Shown one piece after another: positions 36,050 through 45,224 of a stretch of 64,000 bases of DNA. Source of the stretch: CAVSRC01 sp963743015 (GTDB lineage: Bacteria; Pseudomonadota; Alphaproteobacteria; Rhizobiales; Kaistiaceae); assembly GCA_963743015.1 (NCBI GenBank), contig CAVUOD010000020.1, positions 93,621 through 157,620 of the forward strand, in the 5' to 3' direction. The notes under the pieces were generated by a model. It made no database searches, was not told where the DNA came from, and saw only the letters and a program-made list of their open reading frames with translations. A program made the translations under genes and the position numbers. Within the stretch, counting starts at the first letter, position 1. The number at the start of each line of letters is the position of its first letter.

Positions 36050-36907
36050 ATGGCGGCCGGCAGCAGCAGGGGCAAACGACCAGCCCTCTCCGAGGTGACG
36101 GTGTGCGCGGCCAATTCGGTGTCGCCGGATCTGGCCGGCCGGGCGCTCGACCTGTGCATGGAACGCTGCGCCTTTGCCGAGGCAATCCTGTTCTCCGACA
36201 AGCCGGCGGCAGGCAGTTTTCGCCATGTCGCGATTGCCCCGCTCGCCTCGCTCGACGACTATTCGCGCTTCTGCCTGAAGGAGATGGCGCAGCACATCGC
36301 AACGCCTCACGTGCTGGTCGTGCAGTGGGACGGCTACGTGGTCGAGCCGCAGGCCTGGGACAAGCGCTTCCGCAATTACGACTATGTCGGCGCGCCGATC
36401 TTCCGCGACAATCGGGTGGTGGTCGGCAATGGCGGCTTCTCGCTCAGGAGCCGCAAGCTGATGCGGGCCGTGGCGAAGCTGCCCTGGGTGCCCGGCGTCA
36501 ACGAGGACTGGACGATTTCCGATGTTCTGAGGCCGACGCTGGAGCGCGATTTCGGCATCCGCTTCGCCCCGCCGGAGATCGCCGCGCGCTTCTCCTACGA
36601 ACAGCGCCACCCCGGCAAGCCGACATTCGGCTTCCACGGCCAGTCGAACCTCTTCCGCCACGAGAGCGACGAAACGGTGCTCGCCGTCTATGCCCGACTG
36701 CCGCCATCGGCGCTGATGTCGCTGAACGGCTTCGGGCTCATCGTCACCAGCCTGCGCGCCGAGCGCCGCGCACTGGCTGAGGCACTCTATGCGCGCCTGC
36801 GCAGCGCCCACGACATCGCGGCGATCCTCGCCCGCCTCACCCGCGAGGTGCCGGCCGAAATCGTCCAGCAGACCATCGATGCGCTCGAACCGGGCCTTGC
36901 GAGGTGA
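36050..36907 (+). CDS. DUF5672-family (glycosyltransferase-like) protein
   Basis: A 285-residue protein. Diagnostic blocks are ISPH-type HVLVVQWDGYVVEPQAWDKR, then NYDYVGAPIFRDNRVVVGNG and GFSLRSRKLMRAVAKLPWVP and NEDWTISDVLRPTLERDFGI. These match DUF5672, a family with a GT-A-like fold often found in surface polysaccharide loci; acidic residues in QWDGYV and EDWTI could bind metal and nucleotide sugar. Its donor is unknown. The stop overlaps the next start (GTGA), so the next gene is translationally coupled. Confidence 0.82.
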   Translation: MAAGSSRGKRPALSEVTVCAANSVSPDLAGRALDLCMERCAFAEAILFSDKPAAGSFRHVAIAPLASLDDYSRFCLKEMAQHIATPHVLVVQWDGYVVEPQAWDKRFRNYDYVGAPIFRDNRVVVGNGGFSLRSRKLMRAVAKLPWVPGVNEDWTISDVLRPTLERDFGIRFAPPEIAARFSYEQRHPGKPTFGFHGQSNLFRHESDETVLAVYARLPPSALMSLNGFGLIVTSLRAERRALAEALYARLRSAHDIAAILARLTREVPAEIVQQTIDALEPGLAR

Positions 36908-37362
36908 CCGTGCACGACGCACCGATCAAAGTACAAAATGGCGATCTGTGGTCCTGGCGATGGAGCGACTGGATCTCGCCGGCCTTCCCCCATCTCGAGC
37001 AGCGGCCGTGGACGCCGCTCACGATCGCCGGACGGCTGTGCTTCGTGGCCGCCGATACGGCGATCACGGACGGTTCGGCCGATCCGCCCACCTTCGACAC
37101 CGCCAGATGGTGCGTCGTGTGGGGCGAGGATCGCGGTCCCTGGTTCGACGACGTGTCGAACCTCGGCGAATACCGCGACCGCCCGATCTATCTCGCCCGC
37201 GAACGAGGGCTCTACGCGGTCGTCTGGGGAGACCGGAAGAGCCAGCCTTTCGACCACCAGATCGGCTTCGAAGTCGGCCTCGGCGGGATCACGATCCGCG
37301 CCTTCGACCCGCGCCGCGGCTTGCGCGGACCGGCCGCTCAGGCCGACTGGCAGAGCCCCTAG
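36904..37362 (+). CDS. Hypothetical protein coupled to DUF5672 gene
   Basis: A 152-residue soluble protein beginning with GTG at 36904 (or GTG at 36910). It is rich in Trp and Asp: QNGDLWSWRWSDWISPAFPH, DTARWCVVWGEDRGPWFDDV and GLYAVVWGDRKSQPFDHQIG. The many Trp residues and repeated strand-like WxxVWG motifs suggest a beta-rich binding domain, perhaps lectin-like. I do not recognise a family. The start overlaps the DUF5672 stop by four bases, so a joint role with that transferase-like protein is inferred. Confidence 0.65.
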   Translation: MTVHDAPIKVQNGDLWSWRWSDWISPAFPHLEQRPWTPLTIAGRLCFVAADTAITDGSADPPTFDTARWCVVWGEDRGPWFDDVSNLGEYRDRPIYLARERGLYAVVWGDRKSQPFDHQIGFEVGLGGITIRAFDPRRGLRGPAAQADWQSP

Positions 37363-37388
37363 CCGGGACGCCGGAGAGAGCGCTTTTC

Positions 37389-37970
37389 TCAACTGAGGTC
37401 GTGCAGGTCCTTGCCGAGCGGTGCGGTCAGCCGGAAATCCGAGAAGCGCACCTTCAGCCCGGCGCGTTGCGGCGTGCAGCACATCGGGCCGACGCGATAG
37501 GTGTCGGCGACCGGAAACGGCGCCAGGCGGGTGAGCGGCCAGACCTTGCCGTCGGCCGAGACCTGCAGGCGCAGGACGCCATCGGCCACCGTCGCCCGCA
37601 TCCAGAAATCGCCGGCGTCGTGCTCATAGGGCCCGGTCGCCCAGTCGGAGCGCCCGTCGGTGAGCACGCTGGACAGCATGGCGCGGCCGTCGGACAGCTC
37701 GATGCCCGCTTTGACCCAGTGCCGCTCGTCGACGCGGACCATGATGCCGGCCTGATCGTAGAGCGTCTGATAGCTGCCGCGCACACGAAGCTGGGCGGTG
37801 AAGGCGCTGCCTGCGGAAAATCCGTAGAAGTGCCCGTTGTCGCGGGTGAAACCGTACAGAGTTTCCCGCCAGAAATCGGTCGCCTCGTCGGTGACGACGT
37901 CGAGGACGCCGCCGGTCAGCGACCAGACCTTGGGCTCGTTGAGCCAGACGCCGTCCTTCACATCGTGCAT
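37389..37970 (-). CDS. DUF1349-family concanavalin-like protein
   Basis: A 193-residue protein with a beta-sandwich fold of the DUF1349 group: TDEATDFWRETLYGFTRDNG, HFYGFSAGSAFTAQLRVRGS, YQTLYDQAGIMVRVDERHWV, KAGIELSDGRAMLSSVLTDG and VGPMCCTPQRAGLKVRFSDF. The family is related to glucanase/lectin sandwiches; enzyme activity is not shown. I chose the start MHDVKDGVWLNEP at 37970; the open frame reaches 38033. The LysR gene begins 14 bases upstream on the same strand. Confidence 0.85.
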   Translation of the reverse strand: MHDVKDGVWLNEPKVWSLTGGVLDVVTDEATDFWRETLYGFTRDNGHFYGFSAGSAFTAQLRVRGSYQTLYDQAGIMVRVDERHWVKAGIELSDGRAMLSSVLTDGRSDWATGPYEHDAGDFWMRATVADGVLRLQVSADGKVWPLTRLAPFPVADTYRVGPMCCTPQRAGLKVRFSDFRLTAPLGKDLHDLS

Positions 37971-37983
37971 GACCACACCTCCC

Positions 37984-38943
37984 TCACGCGCTACGGCCAC
38001 CCGCGCGCTTCGATGTCTGCGCCCGGCCCTCACCGCGACAGACCGCTATCACCATATTGCGCAGCCAGCGATGCACCGGATCGGCATCCATGCGCGGATG
38101 CCACATGGCCGACACCACGATCTCGGGTGTGGCGACCGGAAGGGCGAAGCCTTCGATCCCCATCTCGGCGCCGCCGGCGTCTCCGGCGAGGCCGCGAAGC
38201 ACCGAAAGCGGGACCAGCCCGATCAGCTCCGAGACGCGCACGATGCGCACCACATCGAGGAACCCCGGCACCACGGCAACCACGTCGCGCTTGAGGCCGA
38301 TCATCGCCAGGGCATCGTCGACCGGCCCGGTGAACGATCCCCGGCGCGACGCCACGACATGGCGACAGGCAGCGTAGCGCTCGGGCGTGATCTTCCCGCC
38401 CGCCCAGAGCGGATGGCCGACGCGCGCAATGCCGACGAAGCCGTCGCGAAACAGCATCTGGGTGCGCGCTTCCGGCGGCGCATTGCCGAGGACGCCGATG
38501 TCCAGATCGATCAGACCCTCCCTGAGCGCGCCCGCATCCTTGCCCGGCTTTGGCGCGAAGCGCACCCGAACGCGCGGCGCGGCCTCGGTGATCGCCGAGA
38601 TCAGGCGAGCGGCGAAGAGCTCGGTGAAGCCTTCATTGGCGCGGATCGTGAAGGTCAGATCGAGAGCGGCGATGTCGACATGGTCGGCGGCCGGCCGCAG
38701 GACCGCGTGCACGTCGTGGGTCAGCGCATGGACGCGGTCGCGCAGCTCGGCGGCCCGCGGCGTCGGCGCCATGCCGCGCCCGGCGCGGACGAGCAGCGGA
38801 TCGCCGGTCGCCGCACGCAGGCGCGTCAGAGCCCGGCTCATGGCGGACGAACTGAGCCCGAGGCGGCGCGCCGCCCTGGTGACGCTGCCCTCGGCGAGCA
38901 GCGCGTCGAGCGCGACCAGCAGGTTCAGATCGACGTCGTTCAT
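37984..38943 (-). CDS. LysR-family transcriptional regulator
   Basis: A 319-residue regulator. The DNA-binding domain is MNDVDLNLLVALDALLAEGS, VTRAARRLGLSSSAMSRALT and GDPLLVRAGRGMAPTPRAAE, the classic LysR pattern; the effector domain begins near residue 90 (LDLTFTIRANEGFTELFAAR). It is similar to the NodD/NahR-like branch that has LVALDALL at the start. It is divergent from an SDR gene at 39077 with a 133-base intergenic region, the standard arrangement of a LysR regulator and its target. Confidence 0.88.
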   Translation of the reverse strand: MNDVDLNLLVALDALLAEGSVTRAARRLGLSSSAMSRALTRLRAATGDPLLVRAGRGMAPTPRAAELRDRVHALTHDVHAVLRPAADHVDIAALDLTFTIRANEGFTELFAARLISAITEAAPRVRVRFAPKPGKDAGALREGLIDLDIGVLGNAPPEARTQMLFRDGFVGIARVGHPLWAGGKITPERYAACRHVVASRRGSFTGPVDDALAMIGLKRDVVAVVPGFLDVVRIVRVSELIGLVPLSVLRGLAGDAGGAEMGIEGFALPVATPEIVVSAMWHPRMDADPVHRWLRNMVIAVCRGEGRAQTSKRAGGRSA

Positions 38944-39076
38944 GCCACGAGCCTATCCCACCGACACCGTCTGACCTAGCGTCTCACGCAACTATATGTT
39001 GGCTCCGATGCGTCTGGCGCATGGTGCGTGATCGCCTATCTCTGCACTCGAGCGCACCACCGAAAGGCATTCGCCC

Positions 39077-39796
39077 ATGTCCGCAGCCACCGCGAACCAA
39101 CCGGCCCGCACAATTCTCCTGATCGGCGCATCGCGCGGCCTCGGCCATGCCATGGCGGCCGAGTTCCTGAAAAAGGGATGGAACGTCGTCGCCACGGTGC
39201 GCGGTGGCAGCGGCCGGACCCTGTTGCACGATCTGGCCGACAAGAACCCCGGCCGGGTCGAGATCGAGATCCTCGACATCAACCAGCCGGAACAGCTCGC
39301 AGCGCTCGGCCAGCGCCTGTCCGGCAGGACCTTCGACATGCTGTTCGTCAACGCCGGCACCACCAACCGCGATCCGACCCAGACGATCGGCGAGGTGGCG
39401 ACCGACGATTTCGTCCACCTCTTCATCACCAATGCGCTGAGCCCGATGCGCGTCGTCGAAAGTCTGGCGGGCAACGTTTCGGCGACCGGCCTGATCGGGG
39501 TGATGTCGTCCGGACAGGGCAGCATCGGCAACAACACCAACGGCATGCGCGAGGTCTATCGCGGCAGCAAGGCGGCGCTGAACATGTTCATGCGCAGCTT
39601 CGCCGCCCGCCAGGCGGGGAGCAAGCGCGCGCTGGTGGCGATGGCGCCGGGCTGGGTGCGCACGGACCTCGGCGGGCCGGACGCACGCCTCACCATCGAG
39701 GAAAGCGTCCCGAACCTGGTGAACGTCCTCCTCGCCAAGCAGGAACGGCCGGGCCTGGAATATCTCGACTATCGCGGCCGCACCGTTCCCTGGTGA
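39077..39796 (+). CDS. Short-chain dehydrogenase/reductase
   Basis: A 239-residue SDR. The cofactor motif is ILLIGASRGLGHAMAAEFLK, FVNAGTTN follows strand 4, and the active site is VMSSGQGSIGNNTNGMREVY with YRGSKAALN giving Tyr-x3-Lys. It resembles the CsgA/oxidoreductase-type SDRs with a shorter C-terminus than FabG; the last residues read LEYLDYRGRTVPW. Substrate unknown. It is the likely target of the divergent LysR regulator. Confidence 0.88.
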   Translation: MSAATANQPARTILLIGASRGLGHAMAAEFLKKGWNVVATVRGGSGRTLLHDLADKNPGRVEIEILDINQPEQLAALGQRLSGRTFDMLFVNAGTTNRDPTQTIGEVATDDFVHLFITNALSPMRVVESLAGNVSATGLIGVMSSGQGSIGNNTNGMREVYRGSKAALNMFMRSFAARQAGSKRALVAMAPGWVRTDLGGPDARLTIEESVPNLVNVLLAKQERPGLEYLDYRGRTVPW

Positions 39797-39824
39797 GTGG
39801 CCGGGCGGGTCGAGAAGGCCTCGC

Positions 39825-41456
39825 CTACCCCTTGAGCTTGTGGATCGCCGCCAGCAGCCCGGCGGTCGAGGAATCGCGGTTCTCCGGCTTCGCCTTGCCC
39901 TCGACCATCGGCAGGAGCTCCATGGCCAGTGTCTTGCCGAGCTCGACGCCCCACTGGTCGAAGGAGTTGATGCCCCACACCGTGCCCTGGACGAAGATCT
40001 TGTGCTCGTAGAGCGCGATGATCATGCCCAGCGTATGCGGGTCGAGCCGGCGATAGAGCATGGTGTTGGACGGCCGGCTGCCGGGGAAGACCTTGTGCGG
40101 CGCCAGTTTCTCGATTGCTTCCGGCGCCATGCCGGCGGCCTCCAACTCCGCCTTGGCTTGCTCCAGCGTCTTGCCGCGCATCAGCGCCTCGCTCTGCGCC
40201 AGGCAGTTGGCCAGGAGCAGCGCCTGGTGGACGTCGTCGGGGGCGTCGGAATGGGCGCCGACGAGGAAATCGACCGGGATCACGTCGGTGCCCTGGTGGA
40301 TGAGCTGGTAGAAGGCGTGCTGGCCGTTGGTGCCCGGCTCGCCGAAGACGATCGGCCCGGTGGCAGCGCGCGCCTTGGTGCCGTCGAGATGGACGCCCTT
40401 GCCGTCCGATTCCATGTCGAGCTGCTGAAAATAGGCCGGCAGGCGCTTGAGGCGATTGTCGTAGGGCAGCACCGCATAGACCGGGAAGCCCATGACGTTG
40501 CGGTACCAGATGCCGATCAGGCCGAGGATCACCGGCATGTTCTTGGCCAGCGGTGCCGTACGGAAGTGCTCGTCCATCGCCCGGCCGCCGGCCAGGAACG
40601 CGCGAAAGTTCTCCGGCCCGATGGCGATCATCAGCGACAGGCCGATGGCCGACCACACCGAATAGCGCCCACCGACCCAGTCCCAGAAGCCAAAGGTGCG
40701 CTCCGCGCCGATGCCGAAGGCGGCGACCTTGGGCAGCGCCGTCGAGATCGCGGCGAAATGCGCCGCAACGTGCTCTTCGCCGAGTTTCTCGACGATCCAC
40801 TTTCGTGCCGTCCCGGCATTGGTCATCGTCTCGATGGTGGTGAACGTCTTCGAGGCGACCAGGAACAGCGTCGTCGCCGGGTCGAGCCCGGCAATCGTGT
40901 CGCGCATGTCGGCGCCATCGACATTGGAGACGAAATGCAGGCGCGGCCCGTCATGGAAGGGCGCCAGCGCCAGCGTCGCCATCGCCGGGCCGAGGTCGGA
41001 GCCGCCGATGCCGATATTGACCACGTCGGTGAACTTGCCGCCGGCGCCTGAAAGTGCGCCGGAGCGCACGCCGTCGGCGAAGGCGGCCATGCGGTCGAGC
41101 ACCTCATGGACCATCGGCACGACATTTTCGCCTTCCGAGCGATAGACCTCGTCGCGATTGGCGCGCAGCGCCACGTGCAGAACCGAGCGGTGCTCGGTGA
41201 CGTTGATCGGTTCGCCGGCAAACATGGCGTCGCGGCGCTTCTCGACCTCCGCCGCTTCGGCCAGCGCCAGCAGGCGGGCCATGACCTCGTCGTCGATCAG
41301 GTTCTTCGAATAATCGAGCAGGAAATCACCGAAGCCGGTCGAATATTTGGCGAAGCGGTTGGGATCGTCGGCGAAGCGCTGCTTGAGCGGCGTGGCGGCG
41401 ATGGCGGCCCGATGCGCTTCCAGCGCAGCAAAGGCCCTGATCATGGCGGCGTTCAT
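39825..41456 (-). CDS. pgi: Glucose-6-phosphate isomerase
   Basis: An intact 543-residue enzyme that interconverts glucose 6-phosphate and fructose 6-phosphate. The first signature is DWVGGRYSVWSAIGLSLMIA and the second is NSFDQWGVELGKTLAMELL; the phosphate and catalytic residues appear in VASKTFTTIETMTNAGTARK and in EPGTNGQHAFYQLIHQGTDV (Glu and His). The start MNAAMIRAFAALEAHR is preferred over an upstream in-frame one at 41498, which would lie among the aminotransferase intergenic bases. The aminotransferase gene lies 62 bases upstream on the same strand. Confidence 0.96.
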   Translation of the reverse strand: MNAAMIRAFAALEAHRAAIAATPLKQRFADDPNRFAKYSTGFGDFLLDYSKNLIDDEVMARLLALAEAAEVEKRRDAMFAGEPINVTEHRSVLHVALRANRDEVYRSEGENVVPMVHEVLDRMAAFADGVRSGALSGAGGKFTDVVNIGIGGSDLGPAMATLALAPFHDGPRLHFVSNVDGADMRDTIAGLDPATTLFLVASKTFTTIETMTNAGTARKWIVEKLGEEHVAAHFAAISTALPKVAAFGIGAERTFGFWDWVGGRYSVWSAIGLSLMIAIGPENFRAFLAGGRAMDEHFRTAPLAKNMPVILGLIGIWYRNVMGFPVYAVLPYDNRLKRLPAYFQQLDMESDGKGVHLDGTKARAATGPIVFGEPGTNGQHAFYQLIHQGTDVIPVDFLVGAHSDAPDDVHQALLLANCLAQSEALMRGKTLEQAKAELEAAGMAPEAIEKLAPHKVFPGSRPSNTMLYRRLDPHTLGMIIALYEHKIFVQGTVWGINSFDQWGVELGKTLAMELLPMVEGKAKPENRDSSTAGLLAAIHKLKG

Positions 41457-41518
41457 GGGATAAGTGCCTCTTGAATCTGGCCGACAGAAAGCCGGCATAA
41501 GGTGCTGAAACCACGCAA

Positions 41519-42679
41519 TTACTTAAGCCACGCGGCCAGCCGGTCCATGCCCTCCGCCATGTCGGCCTCGGTGCCGGCAAAGGAGAAGCGCATGAAGGCG
41601 TGACCGCGGACTTTATCGAAATCCGTGCCCGGCGTCGCCGCCACGCCCGCTTCGGCCAGCATGCGCCGGGTGAAGTCGGTCGAATCGTTGGAGAAGCGGC
41701 GAACCGACGCATAGAAGTAGAAGGCGCCGTCGACCGGCAGGTGCTCGTCGAAGCCGATCGCCGGCAGCCGTTCCAGCAGCAGCCGGCGGTTGGCGGCATA
41801 GCCGTCGCGGATGCGGTTGAGCTCGGGCGTCGCCTCGAAGGCGGCGATCGCCGCCCGCTGCGAGATGTCGGGCGCGGAAATGTAGAGGTTCTGGGCGATG
41901 CGCTCGACCGGGCGGATGAGCGGCTCGGGCAGCACCATCCAGCCGACCCGCCAGCCGGTCATGCAGTAGTATTTGGAGAAGGAATTGATGACGATGGCGT
42001 CGCTGGAAAAGCTGAGCGCCGTCGCCGCCGTGCCGGCATAGACCAGCCGGTGGTAGATCTCGTCGGAGATGAACTGGATGCCGAGATCGCTTGCCGCCGC
42101 AATCAGCGCGCCGAGCGCCTCCGGCGTCATCATGGTGCCGCTGGGATTGGCGGGGCTGGCGACCAGGACGCCGGCAAGCGGCGCTTCTCCGTGGGCGCGC
42201 TCCAGCATCGCGGGCGTCAGCACATGGCGGGTCGCCGCATCGGTCTCGATCTCCACCGGCACGAGACCGAGAGCGGCGATGAGGTTCTTGTAAGCCGGAT
42301 AGCCGGGTGCGGCGATCGCCACCCGGTCGCCGGCATCGAAGGCGCCGAGAAAGGCCAGGTTGAAGGCCGCCGACGAACCGGTGGTCACCACGATGCGCTC
42401 GGCCGGCACGTCGAGGCCGTATTCTTCGCCGTAGTGGCAGGCGATGCGCGCCCTGAGCGCCCTCAAGCCCAGCGCTTCGGTATAGCGGAAGTGACCGTCG
42501 GCGACCGCGATCTTGGCCGCTTCCAGCACCGTTTCCGGCGCCCGCGCGCCCGGCTGGCCGACTTCCATGTGGATGACGCGTTCCCCCGCCTGCTCGCGGT
42601 CGGCGGCGGCGCGCATGACGTCCATGACGATGAACGGCTCGATTTCGCTGCGCCGCGAGGCATGCGGCGGACGGCTCAT
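41519..42679 (-). CDS. Class I/II pyridoxal-phosphate aminotransferase
   Basis: A 386-residue fold-type I enzyme, resembling aspartate/aromatic aminotransferases. The PLP Lys is in IVINSFSKYYCMTGWRVGWM, with upstream GSSAAFNLAFLGAFDAGDRV (phosphate-binding region), VASPANPSGTMMTPEALG (Asn) and FISDEIYHRLVY (Asp/Tyr). The C-terminal Arg that binds the carboxylate is in GHAFMRFSFAG. Amino-donor specificity cannot be resolved. It is 62 bases upstream of pgi on the same strand and divergent from the M48 protease gene. Confidence 0.9.
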   Translation of the reverse strand: MSRPPHASRRSEIEPFIVMDVMRAAADREQAGERVIHMEVGQPGARAPETVLEAAKIAVADGHFRYTEALGLRALRARIACHYGEEYGLDVPAERIVVTTGSSAAFNLAFLGAFDAGDRVAIAAPGYPAYKNLIAALGLVPVEIETDAATRHVLTPAMLERAHGEAPLAGVLVASPANPSGTMMTPEALGALIAAASDLGIQFISDEIYHRLVYAGTAATALSFSSDAIVINSFSKYYCMTGWRVGWMVLPEPLIRPVERIAQNLYISAPDISQRAAIAAFEATPELNRIRDGYAANRRLLLERLPAIGFDEHLPVDGAFYFYASVRRFSNDSTDFTRRMLAEAGVAATPGTDFDKVRGHAFMRFSFAGTEADMAEGMDRLAAWLK

Positions 42680-42836
42680 CCCTGCGCCTCCTTTTCCCCC
42701 GCCAAGGTCTTGCTCCTGCCCAATTTACCGGCCATTTGCCTCCCTTGGCAGTGGGTCGCGTTGACCCGCCCGCGGCTGCTCCCTAACGTGTTCGGGCCGC
42801 GGCAGAAACAACCAGACATCGAGGCCGGGAAAGACG

Positions 42837-44198
42837 ATGCGCAGTGCAGCGGTCCCTAGCAGGTGCCGAAGCCCCTGGAAAGTCCCGAGCCGGATCGCCA
42901 TCGGCGCTCTGGCACTGACGCTCGCTCTGCCGCCCCCGGCGGCCTTCGCCGACGGCCGTATCGCCACCGTCCGCGACGCCGAAACCGAGGCCCTCATCAC
43001 CGACTATCTGCGGCCGATCGTCAGGGCCGCCGGCCAGCAGATGCCGAAGATCATGCTGGTCAACGACCAGGCCTTCAACGCCTTCGTCACCACCGAGCAC
43101 CGGCTGTTCGTCAATGTCGGCACCATCATCAAATCCGAGACGCCGAACGAGCTGATCGGCGTTCTGGCGCACGAGACCGGCCACATCGCCCATAACGACG
43201 TGGCGAGCATGAAGCAGGCGCTTGCCGACACCAAGGCGGCGTTGCTGCTCACCATGCTCGCCGGCATCGGCGTTGGCGTCGCCGGCGGCGGCGGCGCCGG
43301 CAGCGGCATCGCCGCCGGCGGTGTCACCATCGCCCAGCGCAGCCTTTTGCACTACCAGCGCGACCAGGAAGCCGCCGCCGACCGCGCCGCCATCGACTAC
43401 CTCAACAAGACCCACCAGTCCGGCGCCGGCATGCTCGCCGTCCTCAAGCGGCTCGCCAGCGACAGCCTGCTCGACGCCAGCCAGGCCAACCCCTATCTGC
43501 AGAGCCACCCGCTGCCGCGCGAGCGCATTGTCACCCTGGAAAAGCTCATTCGCGCCAGCCCCTACTACGGCCAGAAGGATTTACCGGCGCTGCAGGCGCG
43601 CCACGACCTCGTGCGCGCCAAGCTGGTCGGCTTCACCTGGCCGCCGCTGCAGGTCAACCGGCGCTACCCGATCAGCGACCAGAGCCTGCCGGCCCGCTAC
43701 GCCCGGGCGATCTCGACCTATCGCAGCGGGCGGGCCACCGATGCCCTCAGGCAGATCGATTACCTCACCCGTGCCAGCCCCAATGATGCGTATTTCTGGG
43801 AGCTGAAGGGCCAGGTTCTGCTCGAGACCGGCAAGCCGAAGGATGCGCTTGGCCCCCTGCGCAAGGCGGTCTCCCTTGCCCCCCGTGAGAACCTGATCAA
43901 GGTGCTGCTCGGCCAGGCGCTGGTCGCCATCGGCAGCCGCAGCGACGCCAACGAGGCGGTCAGGCTGCTCTCGGCCGCGGTCATCAACTATCCCGACCTT
44001 CCCGGCGGCTACCATGCCCTGGCACGCGCCTATGCCATGCAGGACAACATTCCCATGGCACAGCTCGCCACTGCCCAGGGTCTGTTCATCGAAGGCGACA
44101 TCAAGGGCGCCAAGATTCAGGCCATCCGGGCTCAGGCAAAGCTGAAGCGCGGCACCCCGGCCTGGCTTCGCGCCGACGACATCGTGTCCTATAAATGA
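42837..44198 (+). CDS. Periplasmic M48-family metalloprotease with TPR repeats (BepA/YfgC-like)
   Basis: A 453-residue exported zinc protease. A signal peptide (IAIGALALTLALPPPAAFAD) is followed by the peptidase domain with zinc motif VLAHETGHIAHNDVASMKQA (HExxH) and the third ligand Glu in QRDQEAAADRAAIDYLNKT. A Gly-rich loop (VGVAGGGGAGSGIAAGGVTI) lies between them. The C-terminal 200 residues are TPR-like (SGRATDALRQIDYLTRASPN, NDAYFWELKGQVLLETGKPK, DALGPLRKAVSLAPRENLIK). BepA-type proteases act in outer-membrane protein quality control. A DsbA-like gene follows after 55 bases. Confidence 0.9.
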   Translation: MRSAAVPSRCRSPWKVPSRIAIGALALTLALPPPAAFADGRIATVRDAETEALITDYLRPIVRAAGQQMPKIMLVNDQAFNAFVTTEHRLFVNVGTIIKSETPNELIGVLAHETGHIAHNDVASMKQALADTKAALLLTMLAGIGVGVAGGGGAGSGIAAGGVTIAQRSLLHYQRDQEAAADRAAIDYLNKTHQSGAGMLAVLKRLASDSLLDASQANPYLQSHPLPRERIVTLEKLIRASPYYGQKDLPALQARHDLVRAKLVGFTWPPLQVNRRYPISDQSLPARYARAISTYRSGRATDALRQIDYLTRASPNDAYFWELKGQVLLETGKPKDALGPLRKAVSLAPRENLIKVLLGQALVAIGSRSDANEAVRLLSAAVINYPDLPGGYHALARAYAMQDNIPMAQLATAQGLFIEGDIKGAKIQAIRAQAKLKRGTPAWLRADDIVSYK

Positions 44199-44253
44199 TC
44201 GAATTGGGCCGAGGATTGCTCTCGATCCCGCCCCTGCCGTCTTGGAGACATTT

Positions 44254-45109
44254 ATGAGCCCCCGCATCACCGCCGCCCTCGCCGTCGTCGGCGCCCTCGC
44301 CGTCGGCGGGATCGGTTATTTCGCCGGCACCAGCCAGAACGGCGCCGCCCTCTCCGTCACTACCGCCGCCGAAGCCGCCGATGCCGGGCCGACCGCCGCC
44401 AAACCGGCCAAGATGGCCGAGTTCAGCGACGATCAGCGCAAGGAACTGGAAGGCATCATCCGCAACTACCTGATCGCCCACCCGGAGGTCATCACCGATG
44501 CCATCGCCGAGTTGCAGCGCCGGCGCGACGCCGCCCAGCAGCTCGCCCAGACCAAGGCGATCACGGATTTCGGCCGCCACGATCTTCGATTCCAAGCACC
44601 AGGTCGTCCTCGGCAACCCCGACGGCAAGGTCACCCTGGTCGAGTTCTTCGACTACAACTGCACCTATTGCCGGCGCGCCGAAGCCGACATGAAGAAGCT
44701 GATCACTAACGATCCCGACCTGAGGATCGTGCTCAAGCAGTTCCCGGTGCTTGGCCCCGGCTCGGTCGAGGCGGCCAAGGTGGCAGTCGCGCTGCACATG
44801 ACGGCGCCGGACAAATACGCCGCCTTCCACGATGCCATGCTGGAGGAGCCCGGCCAGGTGAACGGCGAGAAGGCGCTGGCCGTGGCCGCCAGTCTCGGCC
44901 TCGACCCGGCGGCGCTGAAGGCGAAGCTCGATTCGGACGAAGTCAGGCAGACGATCAACGAATCCTACGCCCTCGCCAACACGCTCAACCTGACCGGCAC
45001 GCCGAGCTACGTCACCCACAAAGAGGTCATCGTCGGGGCCGTCGGCTACGACAAGCTTAAGGCCAAGATCGACGCGCTGGCCAGCGCCTGCACCAGCAAG
45101 GACTGCTAG
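44254..45109 (+). CDS. DsbA-family thiol:disulfide protein (frameshifted)
   Basis: A periplasmic thioredoxin-fold protein of about 284 residues. The N-terminal membrane anchor or signal is ALAVVGALAVGGIGYFAGTS, followed by a coiled helical spacer (RKELEGIIRNYLIAHPEVIT). A frame change near 44575 leads into the catalytic domain: GNPDGKVTLVEFFDYNCTYC with the CxxC motif Cys-Thr-Tyr-Cys, and LTGTPSYVTHKEVIVG with the cis-Pro loop. This matches the BdbD/ScsC-like DsbA branch. The start MSPRITAALAVVG is chosen over a TTG 12 bases upstream. It follows the M48 protease, and both serve envelope protein folding. Confidence 0.85.
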
Positions 45110-45120
45110 GGCCTTCTGGC

Positions 45121-45140
45121 GCCCCGCCGGCGGGGCTTTC
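45121..45140 (+). terminator. Rho-independent terminator after dsbA-like gene
   Basis: A GC palindrome GCCCCGCCGGCGGGGC (45121-45136) followed by TTTCCCTC. It starts 12 bases after the stop codon and separates the protease/DsbA unit from the aroQ operon. Confidence 0.65.
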
Positions 45141-45224
45141 CCTCTGCCCGGCAACCTCCTATAACCGCGCCATTTCGGGCGGCAGGCCAGGTGTGGTCGC
45201 CGCCATGGCGGAAGCTCCCACACG

